DNA from: Rhizosaccharibacter radicis
GTDB taxonomy: Bacteria; Pseudomonadota; Alphaproteobacteria; Acetobacterales; Acetobacteraceae
Direction of reading: 5' to 3'
Assembly (NCBI GenBank): GCA_024508355.1
Contig: JAMZEJ010000001.1
Span: 1-64,000 of the forward strand
Length of the DNA stretch: 64,000 nucleotides
The notes under the pieces are model-generated. The model worked only from the letters and a program-made list of their open reading frames with translations. It had not been told where the DNA came from and did not search any database. Below, in pieces: positions 1 to 10,763 of the stretch; the stretch's first letter is position 1; the number at the start of each line of letters is the position of its first letter. A program made the position numbers and the translations under genes.

Positions 1-128
1 CCGGATGGGGTGTGCCCCGTCGGTGGAGCGGCTTTTACGGTGATGACCGATCGGTGTCAACGAGATGACGACGACGCGATCAACGCCTTCAAAATCCAGC
101 GCCAGAGCGGCTTTTCAGGTCACGACCG

Positions 129-147
129 CCCGATCTTCGAGATCGGG
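129..147 (-). terminator. hairpin downstream of clpB, possible terminator
   Basis: A perfect 8-bp stem (CCCGATCT / AGATCGGG) with a 3-nt loop lies about 60 bp beyond the clpB stop codon. There is no U-tract on the clpB-sense strand, so it may be a weak or Rho-assisted terminator or an mRNA 3' end structure. The rest of the first 206 bp shows no gene. Confidence 0.35.
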
Positions 148-206
148 AGGCAACGGCATTCAGTTATGCGATTTCTGCATAGCTTGCTGCCGTCGCCCCC
201 GGTCGA

Positions 207-2801
<2,595 letters not shown>

Positions 2802-2966
2802 TCCATGTCCCTTTCAAGGAGGCGACCGGGTCGTGTCCGCACGCTATCGGATACCCCTCAGGAGGCGATATCCAGCGGACGGCAATCGGAACATCAGGTG
2901 GGGCTGCGCCGCTGAAGCCTCAAGTCCCCGGCCGCGTCGGGCCGGGATGCCACGGGAGCCCTGCCG

Positions 2967-3584
2967 ATGACCGCCACCATCGTTGATGACGCCTGTCTCT
3001 GGGACGGCCATGTCGCCCTGCGGCGGATCGAGGTCGCCGCAGCAGGACACGACACGGACCAGACGCTGAAGCGGGAAGTGGTGACGCCGCCGGACAGCGT
3101 GGCCGTGCTGCTGAGGCGCAGCGACGACGGCAGGGTGGTGCTGACCCGCCAGCTGCGGGTGCCGGTGCTGTGGCGCAAGGAACCGGCGATGCTGCTGGAA
3201 GCCTGCGCGGGCAATCTGGAAGGCGTCGCCGGGCTGTCGCTCGCGGATCAGGCCGAGGAAGCCGAGCGCAGCGCCCGCCGCGAGGCGGAAGAAGAGACCG
3301 GCTGGCGGATCGACCGTCTCCGGCGGCTGTTCACCCTGTATCCCAGCCCCGGGGTGAGCAGCGAGGCGATCCACCTGTTCCTGGCCGACTGCACCGAGCG
3401 GCTCGGTGCCGGCGGCGGTCTTGCGGAGGAAGGAGAGCATATCGAGACCGTGGAACTTACGCTGCACGAGGCGATGGCCATGGTCGGGGATGGACGGATC
3501 CAGGACATGAAGACGGCCCTGCTGATCCAGCACGCCGTCTTGCTGGACGCCGGCTGGACGACGCCCGGAACGCAGATCGGTTGA
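2967..3584 (+). CDS. Nudix hydrolase, NDP-sugar/ADP-ribose pyrophosphatase type
   Basis: A 205-residue protein of the Nudix superfamily, which cleaves nucleoside diphosphates linked to another moiety. The Nudix box is visible near residues 92-112 as ...ARREAEEETGW, containing the metal-binding REAEEE core. The flanking sequence (KREVVTPPDSVAVLL, VLTRQLRVPVLW, EACAGNLEG) resembles ADP-ribose and GDP-mannose pyrophosphatases (NudF/NudK-like) rather than MutT. The ATG at 2967 has GGGAG about 8 nt upstream. The substrate cannot be fixed from sequence. It stands alone and is divergent from clpB. Confidence 0.85.
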   Translation: MTATIVDDACLWDGHVALRRIEVAAAGHDTDQTLKREVVTPPDSVAVLLRRSDDGRVVLTRQLRVPVLWRKEPAMLLEACAGNLEGVAGLSLADQAEEAERSARREAEEETGWRIDRLRRLFTLYPSPGVSSEAIHLFLADCTERLGAGGGLAEEGEHIETVELTLHEAMAMVGDGRIQDMKTALLIQHAVLLDAGWTTPGTQIG

Positions 3585-4154
3585 AGTCTCGGCGAACCGC
3601 CTCGTGGCCGGGCCGGCGGGAAAGGCGTGCGGAGGAAGCTGAGGATGGTCAGTCCACCCCGGGCAATCGACCAGGCAGCCCCGTCACGCGACGTTGTGGC
3701 ACCGCCTGATGTCTGCCATCGATGAACGGCGTTTGCGCAGAACGCCATCGGACCGGGTCCCGATGTGCAGTTGCAGAGCGAGCGACATCCTGGGAGCCGA
3801 CCTCCATCCTCGACCGCCCGGTGGAGGAGGGTGCAAGATCGCGGGGAGAAAGGTGGATGCCGGCCCGGTCAGCAGCCTTCATCTGGTCCGTCAAAGGAGA
3901 GGCCGCGATGGGTCGGGGCGGCCAGCGTGGTGGTCTTCGATAGGACCGGACGCGGATCGACACCCGCCATCTTGAGGCGCGAACCGCTGGCCACCGAGCT
4001 GGTAGAGCGACAAGGAAGAGGGGCGATATTTTGCCGGACTGCCCGCAGCGGCGGCCTCGTCAAGACACACCAGCCCATGCTTGGCATGCCGGCAGAAGAG
4101 GTTCAGCGGAAATGAATCGCGGGATCATCGGAGCCTGAACGACCTGGCGGCCGA
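3585..4154. other. 570-bp spacer, no supported gene
   Basis: Several open frames of 70-115 codons exist on both strands, but none has a recognisable family, a convincing ribosome-binding site or protein-like composition. A decayed mobile element is possible but no transposase motif or terminal repeat was found. The spacer separates the Nudix gene from the 3' end of the convergent oxygenase gene. Confidence 0.4.
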
Positions 4155-5258
4155 TCACGCGGCGGTGTTTGTCCCTGCCGCGTCGGCGACGTCTTTCTTG
4201 TTGGCCTGCTTCAGCTTCGCGGCGGCATCGTCGTAGACGAATGGTAGGCATGCCAGCCGACGACCGGCAGTGACCGGGGTCACGGCGTGCATCAGACCGC
4301 AGGAGAACACAATCGCACCGCCGGCCGGGGGTCGAAAGGTCCGCCGGCCGAACTCCGGGAACATCAGCTCGCCGCCCTCGAACTCCTGGTTGAGGTTGAT
4401 GGACACGGCGAAGCGGCGATGTTCCGTCGCCTTGACCGTGTTGTCCCGATGCGGCCCGAAACAACCGCGGTCGGAGGCGTCATAGCTGGCCAGGATCAGC
4501 CGATCGAGCTGGGTGGCCTCGAACTGGAACACCTTGCGGATCTCGGGCACCACCCGCCGGATGATCCGCGCCTGCACCTGCTGCACCAGCGCACGATCAC
4601 GCAGGACGCAATCGCGCCGCCGCTTGAAGCTATTGTCCAGAACGGCGCGCGAGGTGCCCGTCGGATCTTCCGTATAGATGCCGGACGGGACGCTGCTGGA
4701 AGCCTCGTAGTAACGGATCAGCCGCTGAGAGAACTCAGGTTCGAACACGTCCGGGAGCATCAGGGCCGGAATGGGCAGATCGGGATCATCCAGCGGCGGC
4801 AACTGTTCTACCGCCGAGAGCAGCTTGTCGGCCAGGCCCGGGACATCCTGATAGACCCCCCTCACTCGCAACATGGGATCGATCAGGTACCAGAGACCGG
4901 TATCCGCAGGGGCCGACGCGGAAAGGCCGCGGCTGCCATACAGCCGCCCGACGAGCCCATCGCCGTCCCACAGGAACCGGATGCCAGGCTGCTCCGGCTG
5001 GAGTCTCATCTCGTCGCCGGCATCGGCGCTGACGCCGAAGAAGGTCAGATGCTGCCCGTCGAACAGCGCGCGATGCCGGCGCACCGCGTTCAGCGCAGCT
5101 TCCGTCCGAGGATCCGCGCCGGAGCGAAACAGGAACATCAGCACGTAGCGCCCCGCGACCATATCGAAGCTGTATTGACCCTGTGGGGTCGTGCAACGCT
5201 GGCGAAACCACGGGGCCGGGTCGCCGACATGGAGGGAGGCGAAGTCGCTCATCGTCAT
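4155..5258 (-). CDS. peroxiredoxin-like domain fused to PKHD-type 2-oxoglutarate/Fe(II) oxygenase
   Basis: A 367-residue two-domain protein when started at the ATG giving MTMSDFASLHVGDPAPWF; the frame stays open upstream but that extension is not protein-like. Residues about 8-150 have the AhpC/thioredoxin-like fold pattern (LHVGDPAPWF, VLMFLFRSGADPRTEAAL, FFGVSAD), but the peroxidatic cysteine region has no Cys. Residues about 165-345 are a 2OG-Fe(II) dioxygenase: H270-x-D272 (PHRDN), distal H324 (MHAV) and a 2OG-binding Arg in AGRRLA at 333-334. Such enzymes hydroxylate proteins or small molecules. The N-terminal domain may bind a partner or substrate instead of reducing peroxide. No operon partner is visible. 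Confidence 0.82.
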   Translation of the reverse strand: MTMSDFASLHVGDPAPWFRQRCTTPQGQYSFDMVAGRYVLMFLFRSGADPRTEAALNAVRRHRALFDGQHLTFFGVSADAGDEMRLQPEQPGIRFLWDGDGLVGRLYGSRGLSASAPADTGLWYLIDPMLRVRGVYQDVPGLADKLLSAVEQLPPLDDPDLPIPALMLPDVFEPEFSQRLIRYYEASSSVPSGIYTEDPTGTSRAVLDNSFKRRRDCVLRDRALVQQVQARIIRRVVPEIRKVFQFEATQLDRLILASYDASDRGCFGPHRDNTVKATEHRRFAVSINLNQEFEGGELMFPEFGRRTFRPPAGGAIVFSCGLMHAVTPVTAGRRLACLPFVYDDAAAKLKQANKKDVADAAGTNTAA

Positions 5259-5742
5259 GGACGCAACCGCTGGGCTGATCTCCTGCGGTCTTAGCCATCC
5301 CCGCAACCCCGCGACAAGAGGGTTCCGGCCGGAGAGGTGGCAGGGAACAGGGCCACCACCACCCAACCAGACGATCGACTGCCATGCGCGATGGCTCCTA
5401 CGGGACCGCAGACACCGGGCCGCTTGGCTGAGACCAGTCCTCGCCACTCCCGATAACTCGATTGAGGGTCCGCCGCTCCCCCCTTCGTTCGACGCCGAGG
5501 CCCGGAAGGGCCGATGGAGCGCCGATCAACAGGGACCGCAGCCCGTTCCGACGCATCACCACGCCCGAGGCAGCGAAGGTAGATGGCTGCCGCTCCCCGC
5601 CATACCGCTGGATAGCCGTCAGGACGAGGGTCCTCGAACCCGGCGGAAACCCGCAGCATTTTGGTTCGAGGGCGCGCACGTGAGTGGCAACGGAAACGTT
5701 AAACGGCCGTCCCTGCCGGTCGGAACGACCCCAGGTAGATGT
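5259..5742. other. 484-bp spacer between oxygenase and flaF
   Basis: No gene is supported here. The overlapping frames are shadows or have non-protein composition. The segment should contain the oxygenase promoter and the 3' end of the flagellin/flaF transcript. I did not identify a clear terminator or promoter motif. Confidence 0.4.
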
Positions 5743-6132
5743 TCAGCCCGCCAACTTCAACGCCGGCGCATGAAGGACTGCGTCGCGCTGGTCGCTCCGC
5801 AGGGCAGCGATCATGTCCTGATTGATCGCCCGCAACGGACCCAGTTCACGATCGTCACCCATGGCGGCGATGCTGTAGCGCATGGACCATACGCCGAGAA
5901 AGAGCAGATCCTGCTTCAGCACGGGCGGAAGCCGGTTGTTGTCCATCCCGACGTCCTTCATCAGCATCGACCACAACTCGTGGTTACGACCGAGAGCGCG
6001 CATACGCTGAGCGGCATCCGATTCGGCGCCCTGCAACAGCCGGTCGACGAACACGAATGCCGCCGCCTCCGCCTCCCGGGGCGACAAGGTCGTGCCGGCG
6101 GCACGCCGATACTGGTTGACCGCATAGCTCAT
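5743..6132 (-). CDS. flaF: flagellar biosynthesis regulator FlaF
   Basis: A small cytoplasmic protein of 129 residues that in alphaproteobacteria promotes flagellin translation or secretion and opposes FlbT. The family pattern is clear: MSYAVNQYRRA start, SPREAEAAAF, LWSMLMKDV and the LGVWSMRYSI segment. The ATG has GGAG 6 nt upstream. It lies about 100 bp beyond the flagellin gene on the same strand, with a strong hairpin between the two, so it may be expressed by readthrough or from its own promoter. Confidence 0.95.
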   Translation of the reverse strand: MSYAVNQYRRAAGTTLSPREAEAAAFVFVDRLLQGAESDAAQRMRALGRNHELWSMLMKDVGMDNNRLPPVLKQDLLFLGVWSMRYSIAAMGDDRELGPLRAINQDMIAALRSDQRDAVLHAPALKLAG

Positions 6133-6192
6133 GGCAGGCTCCGCTCATACAGCCGAGGGGGGAGACTCGGTGATCGAGATCGAGATACGTCC

Positions 6193-6218
6193 CGGGACGA
6201 GATGGTCTTCTCGTCCCG
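6193..6218 (-). terminator. strong hairpin after the flagellin gene
   Basis: A perfect 10-bp stem (CGGGACGAGA / TCTCGTCCCG) with a 6-nt loop, 11 bp beyond the flagellin stop. There is no U-tract, so it could be an attenuating terminator or a 3' stabiliser that raises flagellin mRNA over flaF. Confidence 0.55.
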
Positions 6219-6229
6219 AGCCGGAAGGA

Positions 6230-7495
6230 TCAGCCGCGGAACAGCGACATGATGGACTGAGACTGCGAGTTGGCGATCGACAGGGACTGGATGGCCAACT
6301 GCTGCTTCGTCTGCAGCGACGTCAGTTTGGCACTCGCCGCGGAAAGATCGGCATCGGTCAGTGCGCCAACACCGGTGGTCAGGGCGTCGCTGAGATCGCT
6401 GGTGAAGCTCTGGAGGCCCGTGATCTGCTGCGTCGAGGCGCCGAGGGTGCTGCTGATGCTGGTCATCTTGTTGATGGCCGACTGGATGGTCGTCACGACC
6501 GCCTGGCTCGAGGTCAGGTTCGCACCCTTGGTGACGTTTCCGATGCTGGAAGTTACGTCGTTGACGCCGTTGCCGACGACATCGATCGATCCATCGGTCT
6601 GCAACGCGGCCGTGTAGCCGTTGGCGTTCATCGAGTCGACGAGCTTGCCCATGATGGTGTTGGCCGATTGCGAGGTCGGGTCGATGGTCACCGCCACGGT
6701 ATGGTTTGCGGTCGGGCCCGTGGTGTCGGCGGTGGTCGTCGCCGTGCCGGAGGTCACGAACTCGAACGTGGTGGTGGTGCCGTCTTTGTTGGTGAGCTGG
6801 ATGGTGGAGTTGTTGGCGAAGTCGGTCGACTGCAGGGCATTTCCTGTCGTGATGCTGACGCCATTGACGTCCTGACCGGCGCCGGCGGTGCCAATCACCT
6901 GCTGATTGGCGGCCGTGGCCGTCCCGCCTGCCGTCAGGTTGCTCAAGCCGAGAGCGTTGGTCAGGACGGCGTTGCTGGCGTTGTTGATCGCTACCGCCTG
7001 GTTCCCGATCGTCATCTGGGTGCCGGAAACGCCCGTGACGATTGTTGCCTGGTTCAGCGTGGCCGTGCCCCCGGTATCCTGGGTGGAGGTCAGCAGGTTG
7101 ACACCGTTGAAGGTGGAGTTGCGGGCATACGAGTTGATCGCGTTGATCGCGTCCGCTACCTGCTTCTTCATGGTGTCGGTGTCGATGCTGTTGTTGCCAG
7201 CCTGAGTCACCGACTGCTGCAGGGTTTGCAGGGTCGAGATGATGTCGCTCGACGCCTTGCTGGCGGTGTTCACCACCTGCGCCCCGAGGGAAAGGCTGTC
7301 GGAGACCGCCGACAGACCGGCGATGTTGCCGTTCATCGACTGCGCGATGGCGTAGATGGCGGGGTTGTCGGCGGCGGAGTCCACCTTCTTGCCGGTGGAA
7401 ACCTGGTTCTGGACGTCGTTCAGCGCCTTGGTGGTCTTCGACAGCGATTCGAGCGCGGCCATCGAGGCCGTGTTGGTGTTGATGGAAAGCGTCAC
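6230..7495 (-). CDS. fliC: flagellin
   Basis: Filament subunit of 421 residues, exported by the flagellar type III system. The N-terminal D0/D1 helix (LSINTNTASMAALESLSK, then STGKKVDSAADNPA) and the C-terminal D0 helix (SLSIANSQSQSIMSLFRG) are typical. The centre is a Thr/Ala/Asn/Gly-rich variable domain, probably surface exposed. The start is a GTG at 7495 with GGAGC about 8 nt upstream; no in-frame ATG fits. It follows flbT by 40 bp on the same strand. FlbT in relatives acts on flagellin mRNA, so the short leader, which lies partly in the end of flbT, is the expected control site. Confidence 0.96.
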   Translation of the reverse strand: MTLSINTNTASMAALESLSKTTKALNDVQNQVSTGKKVDSAADNPAIYAIAQSMNGNIAGLSAVSDSLSLGAQVVNTASKASSDIISTLQTLQQSVTQAGNNSIDTDTMKKQVADAINAINSYARNSTFNGVNLLTSTQDTGGTATLNQATIVTGVSGTQMTIGNQAVAINNASNAVLTNALGLSNLTAGGTATAANQQVIGTAGAGQDVNGVSITTGNALQSTDFANNSTIQLTNKDGTTTTFEFVTSGTATTTADTTGPTANHTVAVTIDPTSQSANTIMGKLVDSMNANGYTAALQTDGSIDVVGNGVNDVTSSIGNVTKGANLTSSQAVVTTIQSAINKMTSISSTLGASTQQITGLQSFTSDLSDALTTGVGALTDADLSAASAKLTSLQTKQQLAIQSLSIANSQSQSIMSLFRG

Positions 7496-7535
7496 GATGG
7501 TTGCTCCGAGGGTTTGTGGTGACCCTCACAGCACA

Positions 7536-7961
7536 TCATGAAGAGGTTAACGCTCCCTCTACATGCACGGAATTCGCGGTTCTATTCGAGGATTCTTCCT
7601 TAATCATGTAGTTTTTCAGAGCTTTCAGGGCCTTGTAGAAATCCCCCGCCTCGAAGGCGTTGCTCACCAAGTCAATCCCGGTGCGGTCGGCCGTCCTTTT
7701 CTGCCCGACCTGCGTCAACAGCGTTCGTGCCTGATGTCCCGCATGTTCCCGCTCCTCAGGCGCGCCGGCATAGGCGGTCTGCAGCGCATGGTAGAGTTCC
7801 TGCTCCAGGCCGGTGGCGTCTTCCGGCTGCATGACCTGCTTGCCGAACAGGAATCGGGCCTGCGACACGAGTTCGACCCGGCACCGGTTGCGAAACCGCA
7901 TGGTGGCGCCGTTGACGATCATCGTATCGCCCTGACGGAGTTCCAGAACCAGATGAGACAT
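7536..7961 (-). CDS. flbT: flagellin expression regulator FlbT
   Basis: A 141-residue post-transcriptional regulator that in Caulobacter binds the 5' leader of flagellin mRNA. The family start MSHLVLELRQGDTMIVNGA fits the ATG at 7961. An in-frame ATG 14 codons upstream gives an unrelated extension and is rejected. GGGAGG lies 13 nt upstream, a rather long spacing. It sits between flgL and flagellin. The last 150 bp are clearly more AT-rich than the surroundings. Confidence 0.93.
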   Translation of the reverse strand: MSHLVLELRQGDTMIVNGATMRFRNRCRVELVSQARFLFGKQVMQPEDATGLEQELYHALQTAYAGAPEEREHAGHQARTLLTQVGQKRTADRTGIDLVSNAFEAGDFYKALKALKNYMIKEESSNRTANSVHVEGALTSS

Positions 7962-7978
7962 AGCCGCGCCGTATCCTC

Positions 7979-8000
7979 CCCGTGACGGGCATGTCACGGG
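7979..8000 (-). other. hairpin in the flbT leader
   Basis: A perfect 8-bp inverted repeat (CCCGTGAC / GTCACGGG) with a 6-nt loop, starting 18 nt upstream of the flbT start and overlapping one side of its GGGAGG Shine-Dalgarno sequence. It may terminate flgEKL transcripts or regulate flbT translation. Confidence 0.4.
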
Positions 8001-8084
8001 CATGAGGATGACTATGACGGCGCCCTGCTTAACGATCGCTGAACGGTGCCGCCGCTCTCTGATACCCTTCCGAGACGAGCCGCT

Positions 8085-9155
8085 TCACAGGAATGATGCG
8101 AGCGACAACGTCTTCATCTGCGCGATCAGGGAATACGACTCCTGGAGGGATGTCTGCGTCGCCACCAGCTGAGTCGATATCGCGGCGGGATCCACGCCCT
8201 TGGCTGTATCGAGCTGGCTGTTCAGGGCATCCCCCAGGGATGACAGGCCATCCCCCCGGCTGTCCAGCTCCTGCTGTGTCATGCCGACGGCCGACTGCAT
8301 GCCAATCAGGCCATCCTGGATGCTGCCCATGTCGACGCCGAGATTCTTCACCAGATCCGCGAAGCCGGCGGAACTGCTGTCCGCCTGGTCGAGGCCGGCG
8401 ACGGAAGCCAGCACCCGCACCAGATCGCGTATCACCGAGCCGGTGGACGTGGCACTTGCCGCTCCACCGGCCGTGACGACCACGCCGGCAGGGATGGTCT
8501 GGTTCGCTCCCACGGAAAGCGTCCGTCCAAGCTTGGCCGCGTCGGCAGGCGGAACGGAAAGGGCTGCCGAGAAGATCGTCGTGCCCTGCTGGTTGCTCGC
8601 AGCCAGGGCCACAGTATCTCCCTCCACCGCGGCAGCCCCCGCCGTGCCTACGACGGCCACCTGTGCCGCGATCGCCTGAGCTAGTGGGCTGTCGCTCAGG
8701 GCTCCGTCGCCAGGTACCGGCGGCTGGTCGGACGCGGTTCCTGCGAACACGTATCGCCCCGCTGCCTGGGTGTTGAGCACGCTGCCGAGCTGATCGAGCC
8801 AGCCCCGCGCCTGGGTGGCCACCGCACCGACGGCTGCCGCGGATGGTGACGTCAACCCCGACAGAGCCGTCCGCAGCGACCCCGCGATGGTCGAGATCTG
8901 CGTCAACGCGGTCGTGGTGACCTGCTGCACTCCCTGCTCGGCAGTGATGTTGGCCTGCCACGCCGCGACGGCCGTGATCTGCGGTTGCAGCGACAGGGCC
9001 GTCACCGCGTCCGGCCCCAACCCGGCATAGTCCGGCGCGCGGACCCCGCTCGACAGCTGTCCCTGCAGCGCATTCTGCCGGGCATTCAACCGGTCCAGGG
9101 CGGCCGAAAGACCCGGCATGCCAGGAAATCCGCTGTTCAGGGCGCCGACGCTCAT
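8085..9155 (-). CDS. flgL: flagellar hook-associated protein 3 FlgL
   Basis: Second junction protein between hook and filament, 356 residues. It begins with a flagellin-like helix (LSAALDRLNARQNALQGQLSSGVRAPDYAGLG) and ends with a helix resembling flagellin D0 (SYSLIAQMKTLSLASFL). The middle is Ala/Gly/Ser-rich. It directly follows flgK with a 34-bp gap, as in most flagellar operons, and is probably cotranscribed with flgE and flgK. Confidence 0.92.
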   Translation of the reverse strand: MSVGALNSGFPGMPGLSAALDRLNARQNALQGQLSSGVRAPDYAGLGPDAVTALSLQPQITAVAAWQANITAEQGVQQVTTTALTQISTIAGSLRTALSGLTSPSAAAVGAVATQARGWLDQLGSVLNTQAAGRYVFAGTASDQPPVPGDGALSDSPLAQAIAAQVAVVGTAGAAAVEGDTVALAASNQQGTTIFSAALSVPPADAAKLGRTLSVGANQTIPAGVVVTAGGAASATSTGSVIRDLVRVLASVAGLDQADSSSAGFADLVKNLGVDMGSIQDGLIGMQSAVGMTQQELDSRGDGLSSLGDALNSQLDTAKGVDPAAISTQLVATQTSLQESYSLIAQMKTLSLASFL

Positions 9156-9189
9156 GGTTCGTCTTCCTCGGGAGCCGGTCGATCGCGGT

Positions 9190-10722
9190 CTAGTTGATCG
9201 CGCTCAGCAGCGCGCTGAACATCGTCTGCACGGTGCTGATCACCTTGGCGTTCGCGCTGTAGGCGTTCTGCAACGCGACGACGTTGGCCATCTCCTTGTC
9301 GACCGATACGTCCGACACCGCGGAAACGCGGCTCCTCAGAGCGGTCTGCATGTCGGTGGCACCCGACAATCCGCTCGCCGCAGCTCCGATCGTCGAGGCC
9401 TGTGCCGCAGCCAGAAGCGAGGCTAGGTTCGCCACGTCGCCCGTGGCGGCCGAAGGCCACGATAGGGTGCCGCTGAGCCCGAGACCGCTGCTCGCCACTG
9501 AGGGTTGAGTTACCCCGGCCTGCACCTGCGCGCCCATTGCGTAGTTCACCAGCCTGTTCAGCAGCGTGGTGCTGTCGGCGGTCGTGTAACCGGGAGTGAA
9601 GGCAGTGGCGCCCTGCGCGCTTCCGGCCACGGTCACGTTGCCGTCTCTGAGCAAAGCCGGATTCTGCTTCACATCAGGGTCGACCTGGATGGTGGCGGCG
9701 AAGCCGACCTGGCCGTTCGGCGCCAGAACGGTCGGGTCCGTGCCCGCAGGCGCACCGGCGGCACCGGTGAACAACGTCAGCCCCTGCGCGGCGAAGCGGC
9801 TGGACATCGTGCTGGCGAACGAATCCAGCTCCGCCTGCATGGTGGGCAGCGTCTGATCGCGGAGGACAAGCTGTGCGCCGAGACCGCCGCCGGCGAGCGA
9901 GCCGGTGACGTCGCGACCGTTGAGAATGACGCCCGGGATCGTCCCCGGATGCGTGTCCCCGATGCCGACCACGGCGTTCGAGGTGTCGAGCTCGCCCTGC
10001 GCGGGGCGCGTCGGCAGCACCAGGCCGTCATCGGTCGACACGAGCATGTCGCCGGTCGAGGTTTCGGTGAAATGGACCGACAGGTCGCCCGACAGCGTGT
10101 CCATCGCAGCGGCTCGCTGATTCTCGAGGTCGGCGCTCGACAACCCGCGGGAACGGATCGCCATGATCTGGTCCGACAGCGTGCCGATCAGCTGCAACCC
10201 CTTGTTCACGGAATCCACGCCGGCCACCACCGCGTCCTGCGCCGACTGCCGCGCGGTCTGGTAGGCGGAAGACGTGGCCTGGATCTTGTCCGCAAGGCTG
10301 TCGGCGGCCGCGACCGTGGTGGCCTGCTGGATCGCGCTCGACGGCGACGCCTGCAACGCGATCAGGGCCGTCTTGAGGTTGCCGGCGAGATCGGCCAGGG
10401 TGCCGCTGCCGCCCGCATCCGCGCTGGTCGATCCCTGCAACGCGCCGATCGGTGCCAGGGCGTTCTGCGTCGCGGTGAAGGATGCCACCTGCGCGTTCTG
10501 CGAATACAGGCTCTGCTGCAGCGCGTTGTCCACGACGCGGCTCGTCAGGCCAGTGACCACGCCGCTGGACTGGCCCGAGGCGGTTCGGGACGATACCGCC
10601 GCGGTCTCGGCAACATAGCCGGCCGTGCTCGCGTTGGCGATGTTCTGCGATGCGACCGAGAGCTGATACTGGACGGCACCAAGACCGCTCGATGCGATCG
10701 ACAACGCGCTGTTGAGGCTCAC
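9190..10722 (-). CDS. flgK: flagellar hook-associated protein 1 FlgK
   Basis: First hook-filament junction protein, 510 residues. The N-terminus has the axial-protein pattern LNSALSIASSGLGAVQYQLSVASQNIANASTAGY. The C-terminal helix (KEMANVVALQNAYSANAKVISTVQTMFSALL) is the conserved FlgK end. It is exported without cleavage. It starts 41 bp after flgE and is followed by flgL, so the trio forms one operon behind the sigma-54 site upstream of flgE. Confidence 0.95.
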   Translation of the reverse strand: MSLNSALSIASSGLGAVQYQLSVASQNIANASTAGYVAETAAVSSRTASGQSSGVVTGLTSRVVDNALQQSLYSQNAQVASFTATQNALAPIGALQGSTSADAGGSGTLADLAGNLKTALIALQASPSSAIQQATTVAAADSLADKIQATSSAYQTARQSAQDAVVAGVDSVNKGLQLIGTLSDQIMAIRSRGLSSADLENQRAAAMDTLSGDLSVHFTETSTGDMLVSTDDGLVLPTRPAQGELDTSNAVVGIGDTHPGTIPGVILNGRDVTGSLAGGGLGAQLVLRDQTLPTMQAELDSFASTMSSRFAAQGLTLFTGAAGAPAGTDPTVLAPNGQVGFAATIQVDPDVKQNPALLRDGNVTVAGSAQGATAFTPGYTTADSTTLLNRLVNYAMGAQVQAGVTQPSVASSGLGLSGTLSWPSAATGDVANLASLLAAAQASTIGAAASGLSGATDMQTALRSRVSAVSDVSVDKEMANVVALQNAYSANAKVISTVQTMFSALLSAIN

Positions 10723-10763
10723 GGCGCGGCTCTTTCTTCAGGGGGCGGGAACGCTGGTGGCCG

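Noticed and set aside
3585-4154. Insertion-sequence remnant
   Set aside because: No transposase motif, terminal inverted repeat or target duplication could be found.
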